Below are positions 9,530 to 19,968 of a stretch of 64,000 nucleotides of DNA, piece after piece. Position 1 is the stretch's first letter. Each line of letters begins with the position of its first letter. The notes under the pieces were generated by a model, which had not been told where the DNA came from, did not search any database, and saw only the letters and a list, made by a program, of their open reading frames with translations. The position numbers and the translations under genes are program-made. Source of the DNA: Actinophytocola sp963727495 (GTDB lineage: Bacteria > Actinomycetota > Actinomycetes > Mycobacteriales > Pseudonocardiaceae); the NCBI GenBank assembly GCA_963727495.1, contig CAVSGQ010000006.1:682001-746000 (forward strand), written 5' to 3'.

Positions 9530-9905
9530 TCAGGACGAATCCCGTGATGACGTTGTCCCGGTGTCACTGCCGACGAAATGCAGATGTCGGTCCACCACGT
9601 CACCGGCGACAGCGGACACCCTCCGCCCCGAAGCGTACGCGTGCGCCCGCAACCTCAACAGCGCCTCCACGAGGCCGGCACCCAGCTGAACCGCGATCAT
9701 CCCCGTTGCTTGATGAACCTGCGGAGACCAGGACCACGTAGACGGCAGAGGCATGATCGCGCACATGGGTGTGTTGAGCGAGCGTCGGTCTACACGACCC
9801 TGTCCCGGCGGTTGACGCCGGCGCGGCGGCGTCAAGACCAATCCCCTGATCGACCAGTTCCCGCACGCGCGCCGCCACCCGCATCACAGGGTTTGTGTTC
9901 ATCAC
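9530..9905 (-). pseudogene. Remnant of a second GAF-ANTAR protein
   Basis: The C-terminal end reads as an ANTAR domain (HQATGMIAVQLGAGLVEALLRLRAHAYASGRR) from about 9710 to 9545. About 60 codons upstream, in a different frame, is a typical N-terminus of the family (MRVAARVRELVDQG, from about 9884). The GAF domain between them is missing, so the gene has a large internal deletion plus a frame change. Confidence 0.6.
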
Positions 9906-10252
9906 TGTCAGCCGATCGTGTGATCAGCCTTGCTAGATCCGCGTCCGCCCGAAAGGCAGGACATGCGGGGATCGCTGATGCGTGACCGAAGACCACCTTC
10001 CAATCCGATGGAACTGCGGTACCCGTCCGGCGCGACACGACCAGAACGGCGATCCAATGACGCAACCCTTCCCTTCTCTCCTCAGGTGCGGCGATGGCAG
10101 CGTCGCAGTCTTGTCTTGGTATTGGCCTCGGCGGCTCCGTGCGTGCCGCGCCGGAGCGACGGGTGCGTTTGTCCTGGTCCGGAGGGACGTTGGTCCCTGG
10201 TTGGTGTCCGTCGAGCACTGCTCGAATGGGAGTAGGAGGAAGGGGGTCCGCC
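9906..10252. other. Intergenic interval
   Basis: No gene is supported on either strand. Open frames here have poor codon bias and no ribosome sites. The last 25 bp contain the AGGAGGAAGG ribosome site of the next gene. Confidence 0.5.
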
Positions 10253-10771
10253 ATGCGGACGCTGACTCTCGAAGCCCTGTCGGGCGAACGGGCGCGCCGA
10301 GTGAGCCTCAAGCCGGACGGCCCGACAACGGGGTATGTGGATGGTGCCTGGTGGCCGGGGTCGCGGGATCTGTCAGTCGAGCTGCCGGCGCTACTGGCGA
10401 TGCTGGCTACCCGTCTGGGGTGGGTCGAGCAGGTCACCTACAACCTGACGGTCTGGGATCCGTCCCCGCGACGCCTCGTTCTGGACGGTGGTGTGGTGCG
10501 ACTGGGCGGGTTCCGGTCGCAGCCCGCGGACACGGTGACGGCGATCGGGAACGGTGGGCAGCGGCGGCTGACCCTGTTGGTCGTTCCGCCACGAACCGAT
10601 CCCGTGACGGCTGACCGGGTGCTCGCGCGGGCGTCGCGACCCGGCAACGCCGAGAACATCGAGACGCTGCTCTCGCCCGCCCGTGTCGCGGGAACCGGCT
10701 CGGCGAACGGTGGGGCTTCCGCGACGCAGCGCTGGGAAGACGAGGGCGGAAGCGTCGGCGAGCGCGCTTGA
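10253..10771 (+). CDS. DUF5994-family protein
   Basis: 172 residues. The ATG is chosen because it follows an AGGAGGAAGG ribosome site and matches the family N-terminus. The conserved core reads VSLKPDGPTTGYVDGAWWP, then LAMLATRLGWVEQVTYNLTVWD and VRLGGFRSQ, ending with the LTLLVVPP block. Function of the family is unknown; in actinomycetes it often sits near ANTAR regulators, as here. The C-terminal 45 residues are low complexity. Confidence 0.75.
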   Translation: MRTLTLEALSGERARRVSLKPDGPTTGYVDGAWWPGSRDLSVELPALLAMLATRLGWVEQVTYNLTVWDPSPRRLVLDGGVVRLGGFRSQPADTVTAIGNGGQRRLTLLVVPPRTDPVTADRVLARASRPGNAENIETLLSPARVAGTGSANGGASATQRWEDEGGSVGERA

Positions 10772-10991
10772 CGCTATGGCCGCCGGCGGCCTGCGGCTCC
10801 TACGGACACATCCCGCGCCGCCTGCACTCCATCGTCGCACCACTACGCGCCGACAACACCACTGATCCGCGGCCCTGAGTACCCGCAGGAAAGGACCAAA
10901 GACTCCACCGTCGGTTCACCGCACCGGACAGGCTCAATGTGTCGGGTTTGTTCCGTTCGGTAAGGACCATGCACAACTGAAGGAGGCAGAG

Positions 10992-11162
10992 ATGCTCGTT
11001 CTGCTAGTCGTCCTGCTCGTGGCCTGGCTCATCGTCTCGATAGTCGGGATCGCCCTCGAAGGGCTAATGTGGCTGGGAATCGTGGGAATCGTCCTGTTCG
11101 TGGGAACCGCCGTGATCGGAGCGGTTCGTCGCAAGGCCCTCCGCCGAACGACCTCGAGGTAG
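10992..11162 (+). CDS. Small membrane protein, two helices
   Basis: 56 residues, starting at an ATG with an AAGGAGGCAGAG ribosome site. It reads as two hydrophobic helices (MLVLLVVLLVAWLIVSIVGI and MWLGIVGIVLFVGTAVIG) with a basic tail RRKALRR. It resembles small hydrophobic proteins that are common in actinomycetes and of unknown role. The strong ribosome site and codon bias support it. Confidence 0.7.
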   Translation: MLVLLVVLLVAWLIVSIVGIALEGLMWLGIVGIVLFVGTAVIGAVRRKALRRTTSR

Positions 11163-11894
11163 CCTCGCTGCCGGGTTCACATCTCTCGCCAATGGACAGT
11201 GCGCACCGCAGACGTCGTGCGTCCTCGAACGGGCCGTCGCGCCCACCGTGCAGCGCCGTCCGCGGCGCTGTCCCGACCCGCTGTGTCGACTACGTCCTCG
11301 GCCGTGGAACCGGCGTTCCACGGCAGCCCGTCCCAGAAGGGGCACGAATTTGGGCTTTGATCTGCAGAAGCGCACGTACGACCGGTGGCAGGGCGTGTCA
11401 CCAGGGCCAGGTGTCGTACCTGGTCAACGGCCATCCGATGCGACCGGAGCGAGGGCCCTGGCATGCCGCCCATGGTGACCACACACGACTGCCGTGGTCA
11501 CAGTGGCACACGCCACCTCCGAACGAGTCGATGAACGACATCGGCGCCGAACGGTGGATTCCCAGCGCTGCCACCAGGTGTGGCGGTGATGCGGGCCTGC
11601 GGTGCGGGGTTGCTCCAGGTGCCCGTTCGCCTCTACGAACTCGGGGTTACACCGATTTCAACTCTCGATCGCCCGCCGGGACCCGCGGTGCGTACCCGGC
11701 GCGCATCAAACCGCACGAGTCCGGGCACGGGCGGGGACTGTTCCTCGACGCCTCGAGCCGCACAACCCGCGATGCCGCCGCCTTCAACGGTCTCAAGATC
11801 GCCATCAACGCCGCGCGCTTGACTGTGCCCGGCCCCCCGCAGGAACGATCAGCCTTATAGCGGCGCCCCGACGGAAGGGCGTCCGTTCAGCGAG
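11163..11894. other. Long interval without a recognisable gene
   Basis: About 730 bp. Several open frames exist but none has a ribosome site, a domain or consistent codon bias. A short hairpin (CGCCCC/AGGGCG arms, about 11862-11881) beside the helicase stop could end its transcript. Confidence 0.4.
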
Positions 11895-14800
11895 TCACTC
11901 GAACAGACCGCGGATGTCGTCGGCGTCCAGTGTGGTGCCGAAGATGTTGCCGTCGTCCATGACGTTCGTGAACAGCTCGGCCTTTCTCGCCTTCAGGGCC
12001 ATCACCTTCTCCTCGATGGTGTCCCTCGCGATGAGCCGGTACACCATGACGTTGCGGTTCTGGCCGATGCGGTGGGTCCGGTCCACGGCCTGCGCCTCCG
12101 TCGCGGGGTTCCACCACGGATCCAGCAGGAAGCAGTAGTCCGCCTCGGTGAGGTTCAGCCCGAAACCGCCGGCCTTGAGGCTGATCAGGAACACCGGAGC
12201 CGACCCATCCTTGAAGCGGTCGAGGACCGCGGCACGCTTCCGCGTCTTGCCGTCGAGGTAGCAGTACTCGACGCCCGCCTCGTCCAGCCGGGTGCGGACC
12301 TTGTCGAGGAACCCGGTGAACTGGCTGAACACCAGTGCCCGATGCCCGCCGTCGATCACGTCCGCGAGCTGCTCCAGCAGGGCGTCGATCTTGGCGGACG
12401 GAAGGACGTGGTGCTCGTCGTCGACGAGGCCGGGGTGCAGGCTCAGCTGGCGCAGCAGCGTCAGCGACCGCAGGATCGTGAACCGGTTCTTGTTCATGTC
12501 CTCGACCAGGCCGAGGACCTTCTGCCGCTCGCGCTGCAGATGAGTCTGGTAGATCTTCCGGTGCCGCGGCGCCAGGTCGACCTCCAGCACCTGCTCCTGC
12601 TTCGCGGGCAGGTCGGCGACCACCTGCTCCTTGGTTCGGCGCTTGATCAGCGGTTTCACCCGCCGCCGCAGCCGTGCGAGGAGCTCGGTGTCGTGCTCCT
12701 TCTCGATCGGGCGCGCATAGTAGTCACGGAACCGGGTCGGGGTCGGGAACAGCCCCGGTGCGGTGATCGACAGCAGCGACCACAGCTCCATCAGGTTGTT
12801 CTCCATCGGTGTGCCGGTAATCGCGATCTTGAACGGCGCCGGGAGACGTCGCGCGCACTGGTGGACCTTCGACTGGTGGTTCTTGGTGAACTGCGCCTCG
12901 TCCAGGATCAGGCCGGACCACGGCGCGGAACTATAGTCGTCGAAGTCGAGGCGGAACAGGGTGTACGAGGTGACCACCACGTCGGTGCCGCCGATGATCT
13001 CGTCCAGGGATTGGCCACGGCGGCCCAGCGTGTCCGAGATGGACACGACCTTCAGGCTCGGCGCGAACCGTGTGGACTCGGCCACCCAGTTCGACACCAC
13101 GCTCGTCGGCGCGACGATGAGGAACGGGGCGCCGGTCGGGTCGGCCCGTCGGGCATGGCAGATCAGCGCCAGTGACTGCACCGTCTTACCGAGTCCCATG
13201 TCGTCGGCGAGGATGCCGCCGAGCTGGGACTCCCACAGGAACGCGAGCCAGCGGTACCCGTCCAGCTGGTAGGGCCGTAGCCGTGCGGTGAGCCCGGCCG
13301 GCACCGGCGCCGGGTCGACGGACTCGATCGACAGCAGCCCCCGCACCTGCCGCCGCCACACCTTCGCCTGACGGTTGACCACGCCCAGTTCGGTCAGCTC
13401 GTCCCACAGCCCGGCCTGGAACCGGCTGATCCTGAGTGTGCCGTCGGACGACTCCCGCAGCGCGCGAGCCTCCTCGATCAGTTCCCGCAGCGTCCGCAGT
13501 TCGGGCTTCTCCAGGGAGAAGTAGGCCCCATCGGCGAGCAGCATGTGCGACTCTCCCCTGGACAGCGCCAGGAACACGTCGGTGAACGGAACTTCCCGCC
13601 CTTCGACGGTGATGGTGACCCCGAGGTCGAACCAGTCCGGGTCGCCCGCCACCTCGTCGGTCGACACGCCGATGGTGAGCGAGTCGCCTGCCTCACGGTA
13701 GTCGGCCCGGGATCCGCCGACCTCCACGGCGACCCCCGGCTGGTCCGCCAGCAGCGGCAGGGCCTCGGTGGTGAACCGCATGGTGTCGATGCCGCGGAGC
13801 TCCGCGTGCGGGGCGAGGACCGGCGCCGGGTCGCTGGAGAGCAGCCCGAACCGCGCGAGTGAGCCGTCGAGGTTCGCCAGGACGGCTCGCTCGGCCCGCA
13901 CGTCCCGGTATCCGTTGTCGGACCCGTCGTCGACCTGGTGCAGCGGTTCCCGCAGTGGCCTGTCACCGACCTGGTAGGACCACTCCCAGTCGAGCTCGAC
14001 GCGGTGTTCGCCGCCGTAGGACGCCCGCAGCACGAGGGTAGGCGCCGAGATGGCCGGCGGCGTGAACGACTCGTCGGACGAGATCACCGTGGCCAGATGC
14101 CGCAGCCGCGGGTAGAACTCGTCGCGGAACCGGGCCTGCTCCGCTGAGGGAATCTCCAGTCGCTGGTTCTCGACCGCCATCCGCCGCAACCGCGGCGACA
14201 CGGGCTCGGCCAGCCTGGCGAGCCGGAGACGCCAGTCGCTGTGATCAGTGGTGCGCCGGATGTCCGCGCGATCGATGTAGACGACGCCGTGGCCGTCGGC
14301 GCCGATGAACTCGACCGGCGCCGCGTCCACCTCTGACCCGTCCACCTGAAGAACCGGACTGACGACCAGCGCCCGGTCACGGGTGACATCCAGCAGGAGC
14401 CGGGCGGAGCCGTGCCGGTCCACCGCACCCAGCCGTTTCCTGCCGTGCACCAGTCGCAGCCCGATCGCCGCGGCCTCGTCCAGCACGGACCACAGCTTGG
14501 GACTGTCGAACGAGGACAGATCGATCGACTTCTCGTCGTGCGAGTGGTAGCCGGAGTGGTTGCCGCGCGACCGGTACAGCGCGTACAGATCCTGCAGCAG
14601 ATTCACGTGCGTGGGGAGGTAGTCGGCGAAGTGGTACTGCGGGGAGCTCAGCCTGTTCCAGCTGAGCCCGGAGTTCACCCACGTGTTCCTGCCGGGCCGC
14701 ACCAGGCGGGCGAGCACCCGCAGCATCGGCCCGGATGTCGCTGAACCGGGCCGCGCCCGTTGTGGCGCCGCCGGCGCCAGCGTCAGCTCGATGGCCAACG

Positions 14801-15212
14801 GCGTGTTACCGGACCGGTCCGGGAGACCGTCCGACCGGGAGTCGAGCAGCGCTGCGAGGGACTCGTCCCAGGTCGGGACGCGCGGACCTCTGCTGCGTGT
14901 GAGCCTGGGCCGCCCGGTGTCCAACGCGGTGAGCACCAGGGCCACGACGTGCTTGCAGTTGTATCCAACCGGGCAACTGCACACGCCGAGCTCGAACTCG
15001 AGGGCCGGTCCGTCGACGAAGAAGGATGCCGACGTCTCGTAACAGTCGCCGTTTCCCTGGACGGTCCCGTGCAGGGAATTCTGTGCCGGCTCCCACCGGA
15101 AGTCGATGACCGCGTGCTGCCGCGCATAGCGGACACCTCTCGCGTACGAGGTGGCGCCGGCGGCGTCCTCGATCTCGGCGAGATCAACGTTCTGCAGGCC
15201 TACGGGCAACAT
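11895..15212 (-). CDS. SWIM zinc-finger SNF2-family helicase/ATPase
   Basis: About 1105 residues (ATG at 15212; a GTG at 15236 is also possible). An N-terminal SWIM zinc finger (CSCPVGYNCKHVVA, near residue 85) precedes a long middle region and a full SNF2 motor: DDMGLGKTVQSLAL (Walker A), LIVAPTSVVSNW, LILDEAQFTKN, then the helicase C lobe with LVFSQFTGFLDKV and KAGGFGLNLTEAD, ending DRTHRIGQNRNVMVYRL. Family members translocate on double-stranded DNA and remodel nucleoprotein. No defence partner genes are adjacent, so a stand-alone housekeeping or repair role is more likely than phage defence. Confidence 0.92.
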   Translation of the reverse strand: MLPVGLQNVDLAEIEDAAGATSYARGVRYARQHAVIDFRWEPAQNSLHGTVQGNGDCYETSASFFVDGPALEFELGVCSCPVGYNCKHVVALVLTALDTGRPRLTRSRGPRVPTWDESLAALLDSRSDGLPDRSGNTPLAIELTLAPAAPQRARPGSATSGPMLRVLARLVRPGRNTWVNSGLSWNRLSSPQYHFADYLPTHVNLLQDLYALYRSRGNHSGYHSHDEKSIDLSSFDSPKLWSVLDEAAAIGLRLVHGRKRLGAVDRHGSARLLLDVTRDRALVVSPVLQVDGSEVDAAPVEFIGADGHGVVYIDRADIRRTTDHSDWRLRLARLAEPVSPRLRRMAVENQRLEIPSAEQARFRDEFYPRLRHLATVISSDESFTPPAISAPTLVLRASYGGEHRVELDWEWSYQVGDRPLREPLHQVDDGSDNGYRDVRAERAVLANLDGSLARFGLLSSDPAPVLAPHAELRGIDTMRFTTEALPLLADQPGVAVEVGGSRADYREAGDSLTIGVSTDEVAGDPDWFDLGVTITVEGREVPFTDVFLALSRGESHMLLADGAYFSLEKPELRTLRELIEEARALRESSDGTLRISRFQAGLWDELTELGVVNRQAKVWRRQVRGLLSIESVDPAPVPAGLTARLRPYQLDGYRWLAFLWESQLGGILADDMGLGKTVQSLALICHARRADPTGAPFLIVAPTSVVSNWVAESTRFAPSLKVVSISDTLGRRGQSLDEIIGGTDVVVTSYTLFRLDFDDYSSAPWSGLILDEAQFTKNHQSKVHQCARRLPAPFKIAITGTPMENNLMELWSLLSITAPGLFPTPTRFRDYYARPIEKEHDTELLARLRRRVKPLIKRRTKEQVVADLPAKQEQVLEVDLAPRHRKIYQTHLQRERQKVLGLVEDMNKNRFTILRSLTLLRQLSLHPGLVDDEHHVLPSAKIDALLEQLADVIDGGHRALVFSQFTGFLDKVRTRLDEAGVEYCYLDGKTRKRAAVLDRFKDGSAPVFLISLKAGGFGLNLTEADYCFLLDPWWNPATEAQAVDRTHRIGQNRNVMVYRLIARDTIEEKVMALKARKAELFTNVMDDGNIFGTTLDADDIRGLFE

Positions 15213-15236
15213 GGCGGCCAAGCTAGCGGCTGGCAC

Positions 15237-15708
15237 CGACAGGACCGAACCGGCACGCCCAAGGGCGCACCCGAATCCGCCGCGGGCCCGTGGGCGGTGG
15301 CGTCATGCTGGGTGACATGGTGACCGGACTCGGGATCGACACGCACCTTCGTGGCGCGCGTGCGTATCGACAGAAGACCGCATGGTCATCCGACCACCCT
15401 TTCGGCCCGCTCCATGGTGTGTCGGGCGGGACGACACACGCTCGCGACCTGGGACCCGAGAACCCGACGGCAACGTAACGGAGGTGCGCGGCCAGCGTCT
15501 CCTCGCAGGTCGTTCCAGCGTAGGGCGAGGAACGTCGACCGAGAATCGCCAACGTCCAACGACCGCTACTCGGCATGTGAGGACGTCGCAGCTCCGCCGC
15601 GCCATGACGCGGTCGCCCGGCGGCCGCTGCGGTAGCGAGCACCCGGGCGCGAGCCAAGGGCATGGCGAGCGCGAGCGGCGCGCCGGCCGAACACCTACCG
15701 ACGACAGA
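15237..15708. other. Interval without a recognisable gene
   Basis: Roughly 470 bp between two minus-strand genes. Open frames on both strands are low in coding quality and lack ribosome sites; I see nothing definite. The promoter of the helicase gene should lie near its right end of the coding region, about 15215-15300. Confidence 0.4.
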
Positions 15709-16242
15709 TCACGTCCGCTGTACCGCCTTCGTGGCGAGGTCGGTGCTGACGGCCTTGGGGTCGTCGACATTCGTGCTGAGGGAGATCTGGACTCGGTGGT
15801 CTCCCTTGACGAAGCACAGGCTCCCGGCCTTGGGGCTCCAGATCGCGGTGTCGCCGATCCCGGACACCGGCTCGACGGGGCCGCCCAGGTACGTGCCGTC
15901 CGAGGCGGTGCAGGCCGGATGCCCGGCCGGATCGGTCACGGTGATGACGGTGAGTACGGCGAAACCCGCGTCGTCCTCGTACTGGCACTCACCGTCGGCG
16001 ACGACGTCCACCAGGGTGGGGGTGTCGCCGGTCGCGGCGGCGATCTCCTGGAAGGACACGAGCTTGCCGCAGGGTTGGCTGCCGAAGGTCTGCCCGCCGG
16101 GGCCGGAGTCGGGCGAGGATGCCGCCGCGTCGCCCGCCGAGGCACCGCCGGCGGGGAGGATGCCACTGCCGCTGTCGGGTCCACACCCGGTGACAGCCAG
16201 GACGAACGCGGCTGCCCAGACCAACGTACGGACGCGGCGCAT
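15709..16242 (-). CDS. DUF3558-like lipoprotein
   Basis: 177 residues from the ATG that follows a GGGAGA ribosome site. A short signal peptide ends in the lipobox LAVTGC, so the mature protein is lipid-anchored on the outer face of the membrane. A Ser/Gly-rich linker leads to a domain beginning PCGKLVSFQEIAAATG and containing GECQYED and GIGDTAIWSPKAGSLCFVKGD, the pattern of DUF3558-type actinobacterial lipoproteins. Function is unknown. Confidence 0.8.
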   Translation of the reverse strand: MRRVRTLVWAAAFVLAVTGCGPDSGSGILPAGGASAGDAAASSPDSGPGGQTFGSQPCGKLVSFQEIAAATGDTPTLVDVVADGECQYEDDAGFAVLTVITVTDPAGHPACTASDGTYLGGPVEPVSGIGDTAIWSPKAGSLCFVKGDHRVQISLSTNVDDPKAVSTDLATKAVQRT

Positions 16243-16361
16243 GGTTGGTTCTCCCATCGACGAATGGCCAGGCCGCTCATCGTCACCACCGGTCTTAGGG
16301 TGGGATTAGGGTCGTCCTCGGGTCCGCCGCGGAATCCGTCACAGGTCGGGAGCCGGCCCGG

Positions 16362-19300
16362 TCACCGGTCGGGATCGGCCGGGCCCGGGTACGGTGCCGG
16401 CTCGATGTCGAGTTCGTTCATCCGGTTGACATAGTTCCGGTACATCCGGCGCGCGTCGCCGTGACGCCCCGCGGCGTCGAACTGCCGGACGAGGCTCAGG
16501 TTGGCGGACTCGTCGTACGGCTCCCGAGCCAGCAGTCGCAGCAGGTAGCGGGCGGCCGCGTCGTGCTCGCCGGCCGCGCCGTGCCGCTGGGCGAGCGCTC
16601 GGGCCACCGAGACGTACGCCGCCCGCGCCTCCTCGCGCAGCGGCAGGATCCAGTCCGCGTACTGGTCCTCCTCGCAGAAGTCACCGGCGTAGGCCGCCTC
16701 GGCCGCGGCGAGCCGGGACGAGTCCGCCGACAGGGCGGAGTTCGCCAGGGACAGGAACGTGTACACGTCGACGCTCATGCGGTCCAGCCGCAACCACACC
16801 GCCCGGTCCTCGCTGACCACGTAGCGGTCGGGTTGCCCGGTGTGGTCCGGATCGAGGACCGAACGCAGGGTGGAGATGGCGACGGACAGGCGCGCGCTGG
16901 CGCGGGCCTGATCCGCGTCGGGCCACAGCGCGCCGCAGAGCACCTCCCGGCCCGTCGGTGCGCCGCGCCGGCTGAGGAGGATCTTCAGGAGATCTCGCGC
17001 CTTGCGGGACTGCCAGGCCCGGTGGGGTATGGGCGCGCCCGAGCGCATCACCTGAAACCCTCCGAGAGTACGGATGGCGAGGTCGGGCGCGGGCCGGGTG
17101 TCCACGCGGGCGCGGGCGGCGAGCGTCCGTGCCCCGCGTTCGGCGCAGTCGCGTTCGATCTCGGACAGTGTGCGGCGCGCGGCGCCCGGGCCACCGGCGT
17201 CGACAAGGGCCAGTTGTGTACGGGCCAGCGGCAGCGGGCAGGCCAGTGCCTCCCACAGGGCTTCGGCCTCCCGCAGCAGAGTCGTTCGGTCGGCGGCGGC
17301 CGTCGCGGCTCGCAACTCGACCGACTCGGCGATTCCGGCACGGTCTCGGCGACGACGTGCGGAGGAGCTCGCTCGGGCGGCGTGGTCGGCCGCCACCGCC
17401 GGCCGGCCGGCGCGGAGCGCGATCCAGCCGGCGGTGAGCTGCGCCTGCGTCTGAGCGAGGTTGGGACCGCAGGCCAGTGCCCTGGCCACCGCCGCGCGTG
17501 CCGCGTCCAGATCATCGGTGGCGAGGAGGTGGGCGAGGCCGCAGAGCGGGGGGACGAGCCCCTGCAGGTCGCCGGAGGGCTCGGCCAGCGCGACCGCCTC
17601 CTCGTACGCGGCCCGCGCGAGCGAGCTGTTGCCCTGGTCGGCGTACACGGCGCCGAGCCCGGTCAACGCGTATGCGGCCAGCCGGGAGTCCATCCGCTGG
17701 TGCTCGGCCAGCGCCGCGTGGAAGTCGCGGGCGGCGTCGTCGAGGCGCCCCAGCCGGCGGGCGGCTTCACCACGGTTCTGCAGGGCCAGCGCCCGTATCG
17801 CCGCGAACCCGGCCAGGTCGGCCAGGCCGATCGCGTGGTCCAGCTCCGAGAGCGCCTCGGCGTAGTACCCCTCCTCCACGAAGCGCGAACCGCGGTTGGT
17901 GCGAATCCGGATGTTCTGCAGCGTGTCTCCGCAGCGCTCCGCGTGGTCCAGGGCGCGCAGGTAGTGCATGTCGTTGCCGCGTCGATCACCGTCGAGCGCG
18001 GCCAGCATCGCCCGCGCGGTGTGGATCGCGGCAAGGGCACGGTCGTCGTGAGCCGCGGTGGCGAGCCTGCCCGCGGCGTCGGCCAACTCGCGGCAGGAGT
18101 CCACGTCGCCGATCAGCCACGCCGCCGCCGAACCCCAGGCCGCGGCCAGCGCGCGTTCGCGTGCGGGGCCCTGGGTGTCCTCCAGCCCCTGCCGATACAG
18201 CGACATGGCCCGTTGCGGCTCGCCGCGCAGGTGCTGGATGAGGGCGAGCCGCCAGGCGGCCGCCGCGGGGATGCGCCCGTCCTCGGCGATGAGGCGGCTC
18301 AGGCAGCGCGTCGCCTGGTCCCAGTCGCCGTTGGTATAGCACGCCTCGCCCTCGAGCAGGTCGATCGCCGGGGTGCGCAGCGAGTCCGGGAGCGCGGTCG
18401 CGGCATCACGTACCTGGTCCGTGTGACCGGCGGCGAGCAGGCTCTCTCCGTGTGCGGTCAACAGCCCGGCGACGGCCGGCAGGTCGTCGGCACGCAGCAG
18501 ATACCGCAGTGCGGGGGCGGCGTCGCCCTGGTCCAGGTGCCACCGGGCGGCTCGGCGCCGTATCGACGCCGGCTCACCCGGGTCGGCCAGCAGGTGCGCC
18601 AGCGCGTACTCGCGGGACAGCGGGCTCAGCGTGAACCAGCCGTCCCGAAAACCGGGACCGAGGTGGATGCCGCGGCGCCGCGCCGCGGCCAGGGTCGCCG
18701 CCGCGGTCGGCACGTCGAGGGCGGCGAGCAGCGCCTCGTTCAGATCGTCCACCGCGGCGCCGACGCGCAGCAGCCCGGTGAGGTCCGGCAGTCCGTCGAG
18801 CAATTCCGCGTCGAGCAGGTCGTCGACGAGCCCGGCTCCCCCACTGCGCAGCAGCCGCGCAAGTACTTCAGCCGGGTCGATGGCGGTGGCCAGCGTCTCG
18901 GACACCAGACGGGTGGCTGCCGGCCAGCCCGCGGTCAACCGCCGTACCGCCGCGGCATGGCAGGCGAGGTCCGGTCCACCGACCTCGACGAGCAGGGTGG
19001 AGGTCTCGTCGTCGTCGAAGGCCAGCGACTCCGCGGTGAGCACGTGGAGCTGGCCGTGCAGACGCAGCCGCTGCGTCGGGAAGGGCAGGTCGGCGCGAGA
19101 CGCGAGGACGAGGTGCAGCCGGCTCGGGGCCATGTGGCAGAGGTTGTCGACAAGGCGCACCGAGCCGTCGGCGCCGATGATCTCGTCGAGCTCGTCGATG
19201 ACCAGGACCACGTCAGAGGCGAGCTGGTGCTGGAGGGCGCCGGCGAGCGTCGGGACGATCGCGTCGGTCAGGTCGGCGCCTCGGACATCGGGGCCACGCG

Positions 19301-19625
19301 CTCCGTCCAGAGCCGATCCCAGTGCCTCACCCAAGCCGGGTACCCGCAAGCTCAGGCCGGCAAGCAGGCCACGGGCCAGCGTGACCGGGTCGCGGTCGTC
19401 GGTGGTGAGCCGGTACCACGCGCAGTGATGGTCGACGGCCCAGCCCGCCAGCGCGGTCGTCTTGCCGAACCCGGCTCCGGCGCTGAGAGCGGTCACCCGC
19501 CGCCGTTGCGCCGCCGCGAGGTACGCCTGGATCCGTGGCCGACCGATGACGAACGGCGCCGCCGCCGACGGCACGATCTTGCCGAAGATCGCGGATCTCC
19601 GATCGAGGTCGGTCATGTCGCTCAT
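16362..19625 (-). CDS. MalT-type ATPase/TPR regulator with C-terminal OmpR-like and BTAD domains
   Basis: 1087 residues. The N-terminal nucleotide-binding module has GAGFGKTTALAGWA (Walker A, about residue 50) and VVLVIDELDEI (Walker B). A long TPR-like helical repeat region follows (about 420-800). The last 260 residues hold an OmpR-type winged helix (LGGFQVMRSGAPIPHRAWQSRKARDLL) and a bacterial transcriptional activation domain (SVDVYTFLSLAN, then LLREEAR-like segments). This is the SARP/AfsR toolkit in reverse order, with DNA binding at the C-terminus. No biosynthetic cluster is adjacent, so the targets are unknown. ATG at 19625 or 19616. Confidence 0.85.
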   Translation of the reverse strand: MSDMTDLDRRSAIFGKIVPSAAAPFVIGRPRIQAYLAAAQRRRVTALSAGAGFGKTTALAGWAVDHHCAWYRLTTDDRDPVTLARGLLAGLSLRVPGLGEALGSALDGARGPDVRGADLTDAIVPTLAGALQHQLASDVVLVIDELDEIIGADGSVRLVDNLCHMAPSRLHLVLASRADLPFPTQRLRLHGQLHVLTAESLAFDDDETSTLLVEVGGPDLACHAAAVRRLTAGWPAATRLVSETLATAIDPAEVLARLLRSGGAGLVDDLLDAELLDGLPDLTGLLRVGAAVDDLNEALLAALDVPTAAATLAAARRRGIHLGPGFRDGWFTLSPLSREYALAHLLADPGEPASIRRRAARWHLDQGDAAPALRYLLRADDLPAVAGLLTAHGESLLAAGHTDQVRDAATALPDSLRTPAIDLLEGEACYTNGDWDQATRCLSRLIAEDGRIPAAAAWRLALIQHLRGEPQRAMSLYRQGLEDTQGPARERALAAAWGSAAAWLIGDVDSCRELADAAGRLATAAHDDRALAAIHTARAMLAALDGDRRGNDMHYLRALDHAERCGDTLQNIRIRTNRGSRFVEEGYYAEALSELDHAIGLADLAGFAAIRALALQNRGEAARRLGRLDDAARDFHAALAEHQRMDSRLAAYALTGLGAVYADQGNSSLARAAYEEAVALAEPSGDLQGLVPPLCGLAHLLATDDLDAARAAVARALACGPNLAQTQAQLTAGWIALRAGRPAVAADHAARASSSARRRRDRAGIAESVELRAATAAADRTTLLREAEALWEALACPLPLARTQLALVDAGGPGAARRTLSEIERDCAERGARTLAARARVDTRPAPDLAIRTLGGFQVMRSGAPIPHRAWQSRKARDLLKILLSRRGAPTGREVLCGALWPDADQARASARLSVAISTLRSVLDPDHTGQPDRYVVSEDRAVWLRLDRMSVDVYTFLSLANSALSADSSRLAAAEAAYAGDFCEEDQYADWILPLREEARAAYVSVARALAQRHGAAGEHDAAARYLLRLLAREPYDESANLSLVRQFDAAGRHGDARRMYRNYVNRMNELDIEPAPYPGPADPDR

Positions 19626-19968
19626 CTCGTACGAGCCCGTCCGGGCATCCGGCCGTGACGGGCGCACGCGGCGTCGCCACGTTGAGATCGCTCGAAGACT
19701 AGGACGCGAACATCGACCAGTGCGGCACGGGTGCTCTGCGCGGCGTCGATCCTCGGGGCGTCCGCCGCCGAGATCTGGTTCGGCCCGCTGGACCCGCCGT
19801 CGTGGGACCGGAGATCGGGGACGACACGAGTGCCGAAGACGACCCCGTCTGGGTCGCCCGCGCCGAACGGCACGTCGGCGAGCGCGAAGTGGACACCGCG
19901 GTCCCCCGATCACGCCGTGTTCCAGTCGTGGCACCGCCACGGTTCGGGCGCGGTCACCGCAACCGCGC

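Noticed and set aside
12072..13175. 367-residue plus-strand frame opposite the helicase
   Set aside because: Shadow of the SNF2 motor with His/Arg/Gln-rich composition and no ribosome site.
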